Shown: piece after piece, positions 50,454-61,433 of the stretch
Position numbering within the stretch: position 1 is the stretch's first letter
Layout of the letters: each line of letters begins with the position of its first letter
Source of the DNA: Agrocybe praecox
Lineage: Eukaryota; Basidiomycota; Agaricomycetes; Agaricales; Agrocybaceae
Length of the DNA: 64,000 nucleotides
Direction: 5' to 3'
Assembly (NCBI GenBank): GCA_964017145.1
Contig: OZ024840.1
Coordinates: 1,674,001 to 1,738,000, forward strand
The notes under the pieces: model-generated
Told to the model about the DNA's origin: nothing
Database searches by the model: none
The model's input: only the letters and a program-made list of their open reading frames with translations
Position numbers and translations under genes: made by a program

Positions 50454-50871
50454 ATGTCTTTCGGTAGACCTCCTTCGATCAACGTAGGCTTTAAAGCAAC
50501 CGCTCCTGACCGTGGCTCATTCCCTCTGGACCACTATGGTTCGCAAATTCTCAGTAACCCGATTGCTCCATTGCTCAATTACTTGACATACAGGAGAATG
50601 CGCAGAGAAAATGCAACTATACATGGCCTGTCTAAAGGAGAACGGAAGCGCGTCTTCACCATGTAGGCACCTTAGCAAGGACTATCTTAACTGTCGCATG
50701 GACAAGTAAGTGTTTATCTCATCTTGCTTACTTATCTTGATTACACTGCCAATTACTAGAGGGTTAATGGAGCGAGACGAATGGAAGAATCTTGGTTTGT
50801 CCAATGTCGACAACAAAGCAAAGCCACCTATTGAGAAAGCAAATACTGCTGTTCAACAAAAGCAATCGTAA
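50454..50871 (+). CDS. COX19: Cytochrome c oxidase assembly factor Cox19
   Basis: Small twin-CX9C protein of the mitochondrial intermembrane space, needed for copper delivery to cytochrome oxidase and imported through Mia40. ATG 50454 gives MSFGRPPSINVGFKATAPDR and GSFPLDHYG. Exon 2 starts at GAATGC and reads ECAEKMQLYMACLKENGSAS then SPCRHLSKDYLNCRMD. Both pairs have nine residues between cysteines. Exon 3 (after intron ending near 50760) gives GLMERDEWKNLGLSN, a Cox19 signature, and ends at TAA 50869-50871. About 90-100 residues, normal for Cox19. Reading without splicing would miss both Cys pairs. Confidence 0.93.
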
Positions 50872-53298
50872 ACCCCTCCTTCCGCTCTTACTCTAATCAG
50901 GACCTGAGTCTCTGGAGCATCTTAATATCCGACGACTTCCACTCGACCCCGCTTGCCTCTTCAACGAACGTTTTCGAAGGTTTCGTGCCAACGTTTCGCC
51001 TACAATTCTCTAAGAATCATCTGTATTTATTTTGTCATGGTATCCCATTGATGGTCTATGGATCATCCATGTAGACGCTACCGCCAAGACTGCCCACATC
51101 ATCATCGTAACGGCAAGAAGGAATCCTTGGCCAATGCCCATCTATCTGTTTTTCTGATTTTGTAGGGTATGTAGCGCATCTTATATTTTTGATTCGTATT
51201 TATCGCTAGTTAAAATTAGTGAGGCTACACGTATTTTTGGCTACGGAGTGTGGCGCCTACCACGCATTTGAAGGCAGTGGTCTATAAAAAGTTCTTGACC
51301 ACAATGGTGGACAACGTATTCGGGGTCATTTTCTTGCCTTCCTTGTGCTTTCCAGCTGTTTGTGCTGTGTGAAGGTCGATTGTTGCCCGACATTTTTGAT
51401 ACACGTAGCATCGCTCTGAAACTTCGACTTTACACCCCATGCAGAGTCGAATAGTCGAGCGCTGGTGAGAGCTTCAGTATGGTTTGCTTCGCCTCTCCCT
51501 CAAATAAAATGGTACCTCACAATAGTTCGAAAATTGAAGCTTCAACCTTGCAGCACGACATTATTACAAGTCACCCACATTATATAGTATGTGCGAGTTA
51601 CATGGCACGTTCAAGGTAAGTACTTTAGTATGTGTCAAGAAATCGCCTTTGATTCGCCGCAGGATCTGAACTTCCTTCATCGATATAATGTTGTACAAGG
51701 GATACGCCGCCTTCGACTTTCCCACCGCTTCTGTGTTTACATCTAGGTATGATATTTATGCTCGATACTTTTCATGGGATGGTTTCTACGATCGCATATG
51801 CTCCAAACAACGGCCGTCATGGGGCGGAAACGGCGTTTGAAAATGCTGCATTGGATCACCCTGCTACTGTCCACATACATAATTTGGGCTCTGTGGAGAC
51901 CGATTTTTTTCTTTTGTTCCGGCTTTTCGTCGTCCTCACACCGGCTAGCGTATTTCCAGCCGAGTGTGTGCTGGTCTTTTTTTAATCCTGCGCAGTGGCA
52001 CTTATCGATTGTGCGGCCGCCTATTGGCGCCGATCGATTATCGTTTTTATACCACACATACAATAAAAGTGGTCTTTACACCGCTTCTCTTCTTGTATCA
52101 GATGAGTTTTTGTCTTCCATAAAGATTGACAGAAACCTGATTGACCGCAGCACTGGATCAACCACATTGACCCGGAATATACAAATGTGTGTGTTTGTCA
52201 CCGGAGGTAGAAGAAGTCTATGGTGAGAAGAAAAAGAGAAAGCAGTTCTCGAATAGACTTTAATGGCTCTCTCGAAGGAGAACATGAGAAAATATAGTAT
52301 TGTCTAGTCTTTCAAATTCTGTGTGTATGATGTCATGACATGAATTTGGGACCTATCCGATAGTAATACTGATGCCGCACAATTGACAGTGCCACTGAAG
52401 AAGAAGAAACTCGAATTGATACACCCTGAAATTTTCAGATAGGTCCCGGATAATCGTAATACGTGTGCATCTGTTCAACTTCGCTGCTCCGGGAGAATAT
52501 CCGCTCACTGCAAAGATTATCGATCTTGGATAATTGATAATATTGGGCTTCTCCTTCCTGCAGCTCCACATACCAGGAAACATGAGCTGCAAAGAGTTCA
52601 CGACTGGCTCGCAGGGTTTCAATCCCCATCAGGACTTCCGCGTAAAGGTGCGGCGTATTTCAAAATCATGAGGATCAAATTATAACGTATCCACCTTGGA
52701 GTCCCTTTGTCCTGCAGGCTGCTGGTCTCCATATTGCCAGATTCACACATACAGTGATGAATGACGGAGAGACGGTGAGAATACAGATTTTGTAAAGGAA
52801 GCAATATCATTGCTTGGATATGTTAGACAACCATTTGGATGATAGTTTCAAAAATAGATGATATCTAATCCGACGACAAAATACTTATTGGCGTGGTCTC
52901 TTGGTACTCTCGGCTTTGAAAGCACGGGCGCCTATATAGATTACGTAATTATAACAAGACCAAATAGAAAGTTGAACTAGCCAGGAGTCTTAGCCTCCAA
53001 CCCCTCCAACCAGCCTCTGCAAGTCAACTCACAAAGCTAATTAGTCATATGACACGCCGCCAACAGATTATCACGGAGTTCCTATCTTTCTGAAATTTTT
53101 TTGTACTTCACTCCTTCCTTTTCTAGTTAGGTCTTTCCCCGTTTAGACGGGTAGAAGCAAATGTGTGTGCATAGTTCACAAGACCATTGAATTGCCCTGC
53201 CATCGATGATAACACCCAGGTCCTGTCAAAGATCTAGATAATCTATAATTCACCGCTTTGCTATACTTGACATTCAATCGCCGATTTTTTTTTCTAGC
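50872..53298. other. Gene-poor region; weak coding hints near 52.4-52.8 kb
   Basis: About 2.4 kb without a supported gene. Overlapping open frames of 78-150 codons lie at 51743-52226 with no motif. On the minus strand 52810-52435 two frames overlap; the lower one reads LFAAHVSWYVELQEGEAQYY and could be part of a small gene or a decayed one, but no start, stop and splice set could be fixed. Confidence 0.4.
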
Positions 53299-53306
53299 TA
53301 TATAAG
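53299..53306 (+). promoter_or_regulatory. TATA box of the unidentified gene at 53.4 kb
   Basis: TATATAAG lies 106 nt upstream of the ATG at 53405, followed by a leader without other ATG triplets close to the start. This strengthens the case for the gene downstream. Confidence 0.55.
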
Positions 53307-53404
53307 TGGCACCGTCCAGAGTCTGGAAAATTACCTCCTAATCCTGACGAGAGCTGTCTACTTCTACTTGCTTGCATTTACAACAGTTTTGGAAACCAAT
53401 CCTG

Positions 53405-54357
53405 ATGGCTACAACTATGCTTCCCGAGAACGGGCCCTTGGAGGTATGTCGTCTCACCTTTCTAATCCCTTTGTTGTCCACTTAGTATTGTCTATCTGGT
53501 GACTAGATAGGCTCTCGTGCTCGGATCAAATACAATATCGCACTTGAAGGACGACTGACCGTTCAGCGTGCAGCAATGATCAACGCTCCAATAACTTGGC
53601 ATGAATATGCACCTCGTCTTGGCCATACCTTTTTCATCACAGCTGATTTCAGTGATCGCCAGGTCAACATTGTGGATAAAAAAACGGCAAATAATCTTAA
53701 AACTACTGTAAGTGATTGTTATCTTTTTGACTACGTCAATCATTTTCTAATTTTTGATTCATTTTAGTTTAGCGACTCCGCCAACGTGATCAATGTTTAC
53801 GCATTGTCTAAATCCACCCCACTTACATATACCATTTACGCACCAATTAAAACCTATGCTGATGGAAAAGCAGCCGAGTCCAAAGTTCCTGTTTCACATG
53901 AAGAGGTTGTGTCTATCAAGGACACAACAGAAGTGTCTACTTCCAAATATCCCGTACGTTCTCTATTATGGACGCTTCTAATCAGGCTCAGCTGCTCACG
54001 TCAACTCCCTGTTTATCAAGGATGATACGATTATATTCTTAAAGAACGAAAGGTCAAAGAGGTCGTGGCGAGAGACAGCATCGAAAAGTGATGCTTGGAA
54101 AAAGGGACAAGCATTTGTGGTGATATCGGCGTCGCCATCTTCACAGGTTTGTCCAGGCATACTTATTCGCTTTCTATACCCCTGGCTGATTTGCGTGACA
54201 GGTCGGAGGCACAGTATACAGCGAAACCACACACCGAGGCGTTGGTATCAACAAGCTATGGTACAGAGTCATCCCACTGAAAGAATTCAGAAGTGTGGAA
54301 TACATTTGGATGTCATCATCCTACGTACAGCGTGAGCTCTTATACAAAGTAGTCTAA
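53405..54357 (+). CDS. Unidentified five-exon protein (about 235 residues)
   Basis: No family recognised. Five exons join in phase 0: 53405-53443 (MATTMLPENGPLE), 53507-53707 (from IGSRARIKYNIALEGR, with ITWHEYAPRLGHTFFITADF), 53768-53953 (FSDSANVINVYALSKSTPLT then YTIYAPIKTYADG), 54021-54146 (DDTIIFLKNERSKRSW to FVVISASPSSQ) and 54202-54357 (VGGTVYSETTHRGVGINKLW to LLYKVV-stop). All introns are GT-AG of 55-67 nt. There is no signal peptide or membrane helix. The composition is that of a soluble beta-rich domain, but this is impression only. It has a good TATA box. The borders of exon 4 are the least sure: splicing at 53954-54020 is needed to stay in frame. Confidence 0.65.
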
Positions 54358-54885
54358 GTACCATCCATTAGTATATTTCAACATGTTTCAATTTTATTGC
54401 GAAGAAATTACACCGTTTTTTTAAAATACGAGATCCTTTCAATTCGATATTATGAACTGAACGGAGCCCTAGGTAGAATCTTTGCCTAATCTTTGGTATG
54501 CCGACTCCGAACAAGGCTACCTCACTGCTCAGACAAAGCTATAACTCATCACAGCGATGTTCGCTGTAGGGCGCTTCAAGTGAACTTAGAATTAATTATC
54601 CCTGCGTCCTCTTGGTCATAAGCTATCATCCAACGGTCGAATTTTGGTCCACAGCGACTCCGACGGCTTTTTGCTCTCGGACAGTATCCTTTGGTTGTGA
54701 TTCCCTTAAGCTCTTTCAAAGAATCACAATAACAGCCAAATAACAGCAGCCAGCTACTAGGTACTGTATTTAAATCAGTGTATACTTTGCTTACAGGTCT
54801 CTTCTTGATTTTTGGAGATGTATAAGTTTTATGACGAAGGCGCGTAAGGCAAAAAACACGTTTTTGGTGGTGATGACCATTTCAT

Positions 54886-55002
54886 GTTCTCAGTCTGATT
54901 AAATTCCACTTGATGGCCGTCGGAGAACGTAGGAAAAACAAAACACGACAAATGACCAAGCGTAAGTGAATTACCACGGTAACGCGCAAAGTCTAAGGCG
55001 AG
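54886..55002 (-). repeat. Dispersed repeat, copy A (inverted relative to copy B)
   Basis: The reverse complement aligns with 60213-60334. The best-kept cores are CTTGGTCATTTGTC and CTCCGACGGCCATCAAG, with matching order and spacing, and flanking bases are about 70-80% alike. No terminal inverted repeats or target-site duplications were clear. It could be a short non-autonomous element or a fragment of a larger one. Confidence 0.7.
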
Positions 55003-55783
55003 TTAGTAGGAAAAACGCATGAAAATGGTTCGCTAGTGACGCTACGGTGGATGCGAGCAATTCAGACTTTGAGGGGTCCGGCCGGGCCTCAAACAAACAA
55101 AGCCTGCCAAGTTTGGGTACGCAAATCCTGACCGTTGGGCTTATTCCACCCATATATCACGAAGAAAATTTGAGGTTTCTGGACCTGTTGTACGTATTTT
55201 CGCAGCTCTGAGTTGGCTCTGAGTTCAAAGTTGGCTCGGCCACCGGCGTAACGCGTCCCAGTCATCGATATCAAGGTGAATAAAGCACACATAAGTTTTG
55301 ATTATCGAGTTCAAAAAGAGCTCACTGATTCTCTGACAAACACCCAACCATGCTTAAGCAGTCTGAGTCACCAAGTTAGTGTTGGAATAATCGGGGTAAA
55401 TACAAGCGCACCACGAAGTGGTCACTTGATAGCCGCAGATTATCTCGAGGAGATAATCTGCATTTCATTCTTATATTGACATTTGGCATATTTTATGCCA
55501 CTATCCCTTGTTTATTTTATTTTCTCCTTATTACTTTGTAGGCTATTGTAGCTACACATTTTGTATTTATAGTGTACCTACGTGAAATGCAAACCTCGCT
55601 TGATTGCGAGGGTCCCTACTACAACCCGAGTGACCTCGAAGACCCGGTCATTTTAACAGTTAGGATGACACAGCGAGCGTCCCTCGAGCTTCCTTCACCA
55701 GGGCGCTGCAGCTACATAATTTAAACTCAGATTCACCGGCCTGTATACAAGAAAATGCTCCGGTTACTCATGTCACGTGAAAA

Positions 55784-55806
55784 TTATTATTATTATTATT
55801 ATTATT
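55784..55806. repeat. ATT trinucleotide microsatellite
   Basis: About seven to eight units of ATT in a row. Likely length-variable between strains. Confidence 0.9.
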
Positions 55807-56026
55807 TTCTCGCGTATGGCTATGCAGGCCAGTTACCGATGAGGTTTGGTTGAACTGCAACTTGAACGCAACTTTGAGAAATTCATCAAACTCGCACCAT
55901 CGCTTCGTTCGGGACAAAGTGGCCTCGCTTATCTGTAAAGCCAAGCACAGGTATGGTTTCTCGCTTTCTTTGACCTTGTCGTCAAAAGTAGTGACATGTT
56001 ACAATAGCCTTATTCGATGCCAACAA

Positions 56027-57657
56027 ATGGAATGGTTCAAGTGTGTATGTACGCACACTCTTGTGTACTTGACTGAATCAATTACAAAGGACTACGGCCT
56101 CAAGATAGAATTTGAGTTCCAAAGAGGGGTGCAATGCGAGGATGTATCTGAAAGGTTAAAGTTTTGGACATCTCCTTCCACCGTCCAGTGGTTTCAGGAC
56201 CGTGGCTATACTCTCTATGAACATTCCATTGATGCCGAAAACGATGATATGTACCAAGACTCATTTCCGGCTATCTTTCCCATAGCTGGGCTAACTGAAG
56301 AAGAGTATCCGTACGCTTCTTATTATGCAAGGCAGGCGATAAGCAACGAGCGCAAACCTCTTGGCGCATTCATTCGACAAGTAGGTTATTCCCAACTAAA
56401 TTGCCCCTTTCACTCTGACACTGTTCATCAGGGAAAGGTTGTATTTGCGCAGGACTCAATGAATCGACATGTTGCGATTAAAATCGTACGGACCAATACC
56501 GACGAATATGAAATAATGAAGTTCCTCAAGCAACAAGACCTAGAGAGTCTAAGAAAGGGATGTGTTCTTCCTATCTTGGATCTTCTCCACATTGAAGGAT
56601 TCTGTTTTGCTGTGATGCCAAGGTAGTAGTCGTCTTCTTGAGATATTTTAATTGTTGAACGTTCTGTGGTTCTGCTATTATAGGTGGGGAGGTGCGTTGG
56701 CCTACCCAGTTATAATGAAGAGATATGAAATCTTGGATATGGTCCACGCCATGCTCAAAGTAAGCACTTCGTTACTTGCAAAAAACTTCCTTTTTTGATT
56801 CTTCAAAAGGGTCTTGCTTTCCTTCACCAACACAACATTGTGCATGGCGTATGTTTCTGTCGGTTCTCTTCCTGCCATACCATTTACGCCCATATAGGAT
56901 CTTAGGCTTGACAATTTTCTCATGGACGATTTCTCCGATGATCTTGAACAATCAAAAAACATCATGAGGCGGGAACGACGCCCGCAGAGACGTTCCTCGT
57001 ACGCCATTTTTGATTTTGATTGGAGCATCAAGGTACCCCTCGAAATCGATCGTAATAACTACCGCCTTCCGTATTACAGGTGTTGGGGAAGTTTTAATAT
57101 TACTACTGACACTGCGCAAGGAGAATTCGACTACAACCCGTTTGTTATGGATGTAGGGGCATTGGGTATATTACTATGTGAAAGATTCCAGGTCAGCAAC
57201 TATATATTAGCCCATTACTGCTTGCTGATGTTGCGTGTATAACTCTTTTACACTATCTTAGCATCGCACTGCTGATCTGCCCCTACTTGCTCCTCTTCTG
57301 GACAGTATGACAAACCGCGACCTGGCCAAGCGTCCAACTTCTGCACAAGCTCTGAAGCTTTTCGAAGAACTCTCGTCACAACTATCGGAGGATGAAATTG
57401 ATTGTTACATCTCGGATCCCATGTCAGAAAGTCGACATTATTATGAGGAATGCGACAGATGGGCTTCCGTTCCTCGGGAATTCGTTGAGAAATGGGGTCA
57501 TCTTAAACAGCCCCCTATACACTGGTCTACTTTGCTGCTACGCAGGGCCGCAGATACAAGATGGGGTATGCATAATATTCCTCGCATACGTTGGATCTTT
57601 TTCCAGATATCTTTGCTTCCTCGTCGATTGTTTACTCTTTTTGGGTGGAGGCGCTGA
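56027..57657 (+). CDS. Fungal kinase-like protein
   Basis: Protein-kinase-fold protein of a kind common in Agaricomycetes. The start is uncertain; ATG 56027 is the nearest in-frame Met, and a first exon could lie upstream. The N-terminal region shows STVQWFQDRGYTLYEHS. The lobe with the ATP-site Lys reads VVFAQDSMNRHVAIKIVRTN (Val-Ala-Ile-Lys). The catalytic loop is GLAFLHQHNIVHG-DLRLDN, split by an intron, with the Asp base kept. The metal motif is IFDFDWS, so DFD replaces DFG. A charged insert lies between the two (NIMRRERRPQRRSSYA). The end reads LLDSMTNRDLAKRPTSAQAL, the C-lobe Arg motif, and a basic tail, LFGWRR-stop. Introns include one at 56380-56430 that can be read through in frame. 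Activity is uncertain. Confidence 0.78.
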
Positions 57658-58507
57658 CGCATCAGGCTGACAATGAATGATAAATACTTTTGATATACTA
57701 GATACCATTTCTCTATCGCTGACATCTTGTTAGCAAATACCCATGTTGTTATCTAGTAATTTATTCGAATGCTTAGGATACTTCAACTTTATATTTTGCC
57801 CCTAGTAGTCATATGTTCGATTGGTGGAACTTGTACACCTCGAATCATGAATAGCTCACTAGAATCTGCCATAGCGGCGACTTCCGAGCCTTTCTCTATA
57901 TTTTACTCATATTGAAATTTTGCTGGTAAAAGAATGACGGAGGTAGTACACCACTGCCAAGACAACGTATATCGTAATATTCTAACTCGTTTGCTTCAAG
58001 TTTTGCATTGTTCGTAATCTTGTTCTTAATCAATCCTTTCGAGCCAATGGTTACAAATATCATTTCTGAATTCTTAACTTATGTTTATCACTAGTTAAAA
58101 ATAACGTGATTGGAACGGCACGTTCGTAGCCAAGTCCACAACGGTTTTCCCGAATCCGCGTCCGAGACTCATGGTTGATTTGTATGCATCAGCTCATCGA
58201 GGTGCAGTGCTAAGTGGTTTCCATATCAGACAGTAAACGTTGGACATACTACCGGGGATGGAGCCTTGAATCCCCAATCAGAATGGCCAATGTCCCTCAG
58301 GCCTCAACGTTCGTGTTCTATTTTCAAGGGAACGAAACGAACAGCATATGGGCGATTTTCACGGTCGACAACCATCGGAGCTGGGAACTTGTATTAGGAA
58401 ATATATTGGGAAGGTGCACTATAATTTTCAGAATTTTTGATCCCAATCGTCTACTGTTCAGCGCAGCATCCCCGAACTCTAAGAGTCAGACTACTTCTCA
58501 AACTATC
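57658..58507. other. Intergenic region upstream of the first GDPD gene
   Basis: About 850 bp. From 58214 the plus strand stays open in frame with the GDPD start at 58508. This upstream stretch is not conserved before the second GDPD copy and would hide the signal peptide, so it is taken as noncoding. No TATA box was seen. Confidence 0.45.
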
Positions 58508-60104
58508 ATGGTCAGATACGTAACAATTCTGAAGGCTCTATGTATCTTCACCGCATCGAGATCGTCATGGGCCAATCCATCACAGCAGGTGCTAAAAGCA
58601 AGATATTTTGACCTACAGGTAAATTCATTGTATCAAAACGTTATTTGATTGGATTGATTTTCGAGCGACAGGGACACCGCGGCAGTCGAGGCGAGACGGT
58701 CGAAAGCTTGCTTCCTGCTTTTGCATGGTACGTCACACCTCGCAGCGCATATGATATATGCTAAAGCAAATATACAATTCAGGGGCTTTATCGACGGTGT
58801 TGCAACCCTTGAATTAGACAATGGAATCACAAAAGTGCGCCTAGAATATTTCTTCGAGGGGTTAAAAAAACCAACTTGTTTGTAACAGGACGGAGTAGTA
58901 ATTGTCTGGCATGACGAAGTGATCACATCGACAAAATGCAATGATACAAAGCCTGCGGTACGAAATTATTTAACCTGATAACGTTAATGAAACCGAGAGT
59001 ACTAACCTGAGCGCATAGTTCAAAAACGACCCTGACTATCCCTATGTTGGCAGAGCCGTCGTGGATTTGACATTGGCGCAAATCAAAACGTTGGATTGTG
59101 GTTCAAAGCGCTTGACGGATTTTCGTGAGCGACGTCCGTAGTTCGATATCATACTGATATTGATAACATCCATTTTTTGCAGCTATTGCAATGACATATC
59201 CCGGTACCAAGATATCGACTCTTAGCGAGCTATTCAAGTTTGCGCAATGCGTGGACACTAAACGCGAGATAGAGTTTAACATTGAATCGAAGATTAATGC
59301 AGTAGACCCCGGGGCTACCAGAGGGGTGGACGACTTTGTAAGGTTGCAACGTATGGAATTCCAGAAGAGCGGTTATAAACTGTCACAAATCACAGTGAGT
59401 TGAAACAATTCTTGAGGGCTCGAATTCAACTGAAAAAATTGCAGTACCAGAGCTTTGACTGGAGGACTTTGATTGCCATGAAGGTACGATTTCGTGGACA
59501 GTAACACTCGCTGTGCTGACGCGAAGTTAGGCGGTCGAACCGACCATCACAACTGCGGCACTGGTAGATCAGTGGGTTTTGTCCGTCCAACAACGTTGTA
59601 CAAGAGAGATTGATCATATACTAGCTTGACCGTATTTGGAGCTGGCAATGCCACATCGCCCTGGCTGGCAGGACTACGCATTCAGGACTTCCCGGGAGAA
59701 ACGATAGGACAACAAATTGCTTATGCGGCAAAGTCTATCAATGCAAACATACTTTCGCCAGCGGCTGTTGAATCTGGTACTGACCCACTGGAATCCAATT
59801 ATGTCCCATTCACGACCAAGGAGATGATCGACCAAGTTCACAGGCTTGGAATGAGCGTTAAGCCATGGACGGTAAGTTGAATGTCGATTCCGGTTTGCCA
59901 AGGGGTGTTAAGCGCTAAGCATCTTTCCAGGTCAATCGCCACAATATTGCTAGCCAGTTAATCGACTGGGGAGTCGATGGAATCATCACAGATTATCCTG
60001 AAATGACTCGACGATTAATTGCGTCGCGTGGATTAGCTGTTCCACCTAAATTTTCGAAGATACGGGTACTTGAGTGTTTGAACAAGCATGTGCAGAAGGT
60101 GTAA
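58508..60104 (+). CDS. Glycerophosphodiester phosphodiesterase, tandem copy 1
   Basis: Secreted-type GDPD that splits glycerophosphodiesters into glycerol-3-phosphate and an alcohol. ATG 58508 gives a hydrophobic leader (MVRYVTILKALCIFTASRSS, then WA). After the first intron comes the catalytic start GHRGSRGETVESLLPAF. The next exons hold GFIDGVATLELDNGITK (acidic metal ligands) and DGVVIVWHDEVITSTK (catalytic His). Later blocks are YVGRAVVDLTLAQIKTLDCG, TYPGTKISTLSELFKFAQCV, FDWRTLIAMK, NATSPWLAGLRIQDFPGE, VPFTTKEMIDQVHRLGMSVK and DWGVDGIITDYPEMTRRLI. The exon near 59.6 kb needs a splice at CA-GTGGGT to reach LTVFGAG. Eight or more introns. Stop at 60102-60104. All key residues are present. 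Confidence 0.9.
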
Positions 60105-60198
60105 ATTAGACATGTATATTATTGATTGACCAACGAGCATGGAGTGATTACGAAACGCGACGGAACGGAAAACCTCGGCAAAGTCCGGATGAGGGCAA
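58508..60198 (+). repeat. Tandem duplication unit 1 (GDPD gene plus 3' flank)
   Basis: Matches 61434-63129 from the start codon to about 95 bp past the stop, including every intron, at an offset of 2926-2931. Homology stops abruptly at the start codon on the 5' side. Introns differ at scattered sites, while 59152-59369 is free of mismatches. Confidence 0.95.
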
Positions 60199-60212
60199 CC
60201 TCTGGTCCTCGT

Positions 60213-60334
60213 GAGCCCTAGACTCGCGACCAGTGCGTTACGGTGGTGATTACGCAAGCTTGGTCATTTGTCATGGTTTTGAGTTTTCCTAAGCTCCGAC
60301 GGCCATCAAGCGGAACTCAATCGGACTGTGAAAG
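60213..60334 (+). repeat. Dispersed repeat, copy B
   Basis: Aligns with the reverse complement of 54886-55002, see that entry. It begins within about 15 bases of the end of duplication unit 1. Confidence 0.7.
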
Positions 60335-60762
60335 GGGCATCGTTATCTGGAGATGCTCGCGGCTAGACTTCGGCATGTAGCGGAGTTTGACAGATAACGG
60401 CTGGTCACGAGCCTACGTGAGCCCAGGAAACCTCGCGTCTGTCGAACTCGAAGAAATTGTCGCAGATGCCCCGGTCGGTAGTCACACGCAAACCACGCAA
60501 TAAAGACAAGATAGTGGTTCTCGACAATTTGGAAGAAGAAGAGGGTCGTTCATTTGACCTCGACGGATGGGTATAGAGTATTTCCGTGCTTTTTGAGGTC
60601 TTTATGGGCCCAGGAGGCGAGAAACAGAATTGCGCTAGAAAATCACTTGTTTTGTAGAAAAATATTAATTTACACATTAATTTACATTTTTTGCACACCG
60701 GAAAATTGCGGACCTGTAATTTACCCTATTATATGCCCACTTGGAAATTTTATACGCAACCC

Positions 60763-60850
60763 TATCTCACCCTGCCTTCTTAGCTACCATACCGTCTGGT
60801 CACTCCCTGTGACATTGTCTGTACAATACGATGTTTGTTAAGGTTGGTAT
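60763..60850 (+). repeat. Direct repeat, unit 1
   Basis: Starts TCTCACCCTGC and contains TAGCTACCATACC, then GACATTGTCTG and GTTAAGGTTGG. Matches 60915-61007 at roughly 75% with small gaps. Confidence 0.75.
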
Positions 60851-60914
60851 AGACACATTGGATGAGCGAACGTCCTTGGCTGTTAGTACACTCTTTTATT
60901 TATCACCTGCTCGT

Positions 60915-61007
60915 TCTCACCCTGCACTCTTCCTAGCTACCATACCATCCGTCACGTTCTCCGACATTCTCTGCGCAATCTGAGGTCTGTTAAGGGTGGG
61001 ATATGTG
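60915..61007 (+). repeat. Direct repeat, unit 2
   Basis: Second unit of the pair: TCTCACCCTGC, TAGCTACCATACC, GACATTCTCTG, GTTAAGGGTGG in the same order. The divergence shows it is older than the GDPD duplication. Confidence 0.75.
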
Positions 61008-61319
61008 ATATTCGACAGATCTCTTTACAAGTACATCAAGTGTATATATGATTTAAGTTTAAATAGTGTTTATAACGAGGATTCAACAGCCACATTAGCA
61101 GTTTACATATGTGCAACATAATTTGACAACAATAAATAAAATTCAAGATCAGGACTTGTACATGCCATGCCTTGCAATGGCCGACACCCACAAATTTTCC
61201 GTTTCCCTGTTTCTCCTTTTATTTCCTTTTTTCCTTCTCTCTCTTTCTTTTAGGGGAGGGATAATGTGTCAGATTCTCACTCTGACCATCCTACTATACG
61301 TCAGCCACCCGGTAGATAT

Positions 61320-61327
61320 TATATAAG
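61320..61327 (+). promoter_or_regulatory. TATA box of GDPD copy 2
   Basis: TATATAAG lies 107 nt upstream of the ATG at 61434. Copy 1 has no comparable element, so the copies probably differ in expression. Confidence 0.55.
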
Positions 61328-61433
61328 GATTACGGCACAGTCATATATCAGGTACTAGTCTCTACCTTGTTATTTACTCCCATTATCCCATTCGTCCTTT
61401 TCATTTCCTTTCTGAGTCATCACCTACTAACAC

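Larger units (their letters stand above)
54358..56026. other. Repeat-bearing intergenic region
   Basis: About 1.7 kb with no supported gene. It contains one copy of an inverted dispersed repeat (54886-55002), a short tandem around 55204-55236 (GCTCTGAGTTG units) and an ATT microsatellite (55784-55806). An open stretch at 55850-56026 runs into the kinase-like gene and may hold part of its first exon. Confidence 0.4.
60105..61433. other. Spacer between the two GDPD copies
   Basis: About 1.3 kb. It begins with the end of duplication unit 1, then holds copy B of the inverted dispersed repeat, a direct repeat pair (60763-60850 and 60915-61007) and a TATA box before GDPD copy 2. No gene is seen. 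Confidence 0.5.

Noticed and set aside
51743..52226. Overlapping open frames of 78-150 codons on both strands
   Set aside because: They overlap in several frames and none shows coding character beyond being open.
52435..52810. Possible small minus-strand gene (LFAAHVSWYVELQEGEAQYY)
   Set aside because: Partly coding-like, but no consistent start, splice and stop set; kept only as a note in the gap entry.
53954..54020. Frameshift in the unidentified gene at 53.4 kb
   Set aside because: An intron with GTACGT donor and acceptor at 54020 keeps phase 0, so no frameshift is needed.
58214..58507. In-frame N-terminal extension of GDPD copy 1
   Set aside because: Absent before copy 2, and it would bury the signal peptide at 58508.
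59520..59640. GDPD copy 1 as a pseudogene because of a stop after ...REIDHILA
   Set aside because: A GTGGGT...TAG intron matching the clear intron of copy 2 removes it.
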